Positions 63,954 through 64,000 of a DNA stretch of 64,000 nt are shown here, in pieces; positions within the stretch are counted from its first letter, which is position 1; every line of letters begins with the position of its first letter. This stretch comes from Shewanella subflava (lineage in GTDB: Bacteria; Pseudomonadota; Gammaproteobacteria; Enterobacterales; Shewanellaceae), in contig NZ_JAPDMX010000002.1 in NCBI RefSeq assembly GCF_025971955.1, positions 1-64,000 on the forward strand, read 5' to 3'. Below the pieces are notes generated by a model. That model had not been told where the DNA came from. It searched no databases and saw nothing but the letters and a program-made list of their open reading frames with translations. Position numbers and translations under genes: made by a program.

Positions 63954-64000
63954 ATGACTGCTCAAATTATTGACGGTAAAGCCATTGCGCAATCTATTCG
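63954..64000 (+). CDS. folD: Bifunctional methylenetetrahydrofolate dehydrogenase/cyclohydrolase, N-terminal fragment
   Basis: Only the first 15 complete codons are in the window (MTAQIIDGKAIAQSI). This start is typical of FolD, which interconverts methylene-, methenyl- and formyl-tetrahydrofolate in one-carbon metabolism. TAAGGAACC lies before the ATG. In Shewanella and relatives folD next to this tRNA/tig region is usual. The gene continues beyond the right edge. Confidence 0.75.
   Translation, partial: MTAQIIDGKAIAQSI

Overview
This window looks like chromosomal DNA of a Shewanella-type marine gammaproteobacterium: moderately AT-rich, with an E. coli-like gene order at several loci (gmhB before an rrn operon; recR-htpG-adk-gsk; tesA/ybbA/ybbP; psp-ycjXF-sap-enoyl reductase; tig-clpP-clpX-lon-hupB-ppiD) and with families typical of Shewanella (DUF3083, Pla-1/cef-type lipase, DUF4212 plus SSS symporter, CXXCH lipoproteins). 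The genus is inferred from gene content, not from a search.

Layout. 1-630: the 5' end of a 16S rRNA gene on the minus strand with its leader, boxA and P1/P2 promoters. 631-1185: gmhB. 1324-6434: a hydroxyproline catabolism cluster (D-amino-acid dehydrogenase diverging from 4-hydroxyproline epimerase, semialdehyde dehydrogenase and a GntR regulator) with a strong palindromic operator in the divergent promoter region. 6574-12602: a stand-alone KAS III, then an exonuclease / DUF294 / SSS symporter / DUF4212 operon of the acetate-uptake type. 12940-18412: a membrane diguanylate cyclase, an alpha/beta hydrolase, an unknown protein and nadE. 18515-24995: a MITE-like element, gsk, adk, cnoX, htpG (with a sigma-32 promoter) and recR. 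25043-29172: a possible frameshifted small gene, then the YbbP/YbbA ABC exporter diverging from tesA. 29337-34565: DUF3083 and two lipoproteins carrying paired CXXCH haem motifs, the first fused to a beta-helix. 34575-34891: an inverted-repeat element and a second, inverted copy of the MITE-like element. 34939-41000: AraC regulator, sohB, lipase, yciK, comEA. 41139-46388: the phage-shock regulon (pspABC under a sigma-54 promoter, ycjXF, divergent pspF). 46540-53164: sapABCDF followed by fabV. 53261-62833: AraC/GyrI regulator, then the protein-quality-control block ppiD, hupB, lon, clpX, clpP, tig. 63077-63764: a tRNA operon Pro-Arg-His containing two copies of a 95-bp repeat derived from a tRNA 3' end. 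63954-64000: the start of folD.

How it works together. Much of the window is stress and envelope maintenance: heat-shock factors under recognisable sigma-32 promoters (htpG, lon), membrane-stress response under sigma-54 (psp), protein folding (tig, ppiD, cnoX) and proteolysis (clpXP, lon, sohB). Nutrient scavenging is represented by the hydroxyproline cluster, the acetate-type symporter and the sap peptide/oligopeptide transporter.

The most unusual items are the tRNA-3'-end tandem repeat, the pair of ~200-bp MITE-like elements, the beta-helix/haem lipoprotein fusion beside its stand-alone paralogue, the internally duplicated DUF3083 protein, a SapD ATPase with Arg in place of the Walker A Lys, and a synteny break where dnaX-ybaB and hemH would be expected. 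No CRISPR array, prophage or insertion sequence with a transposase was seen.
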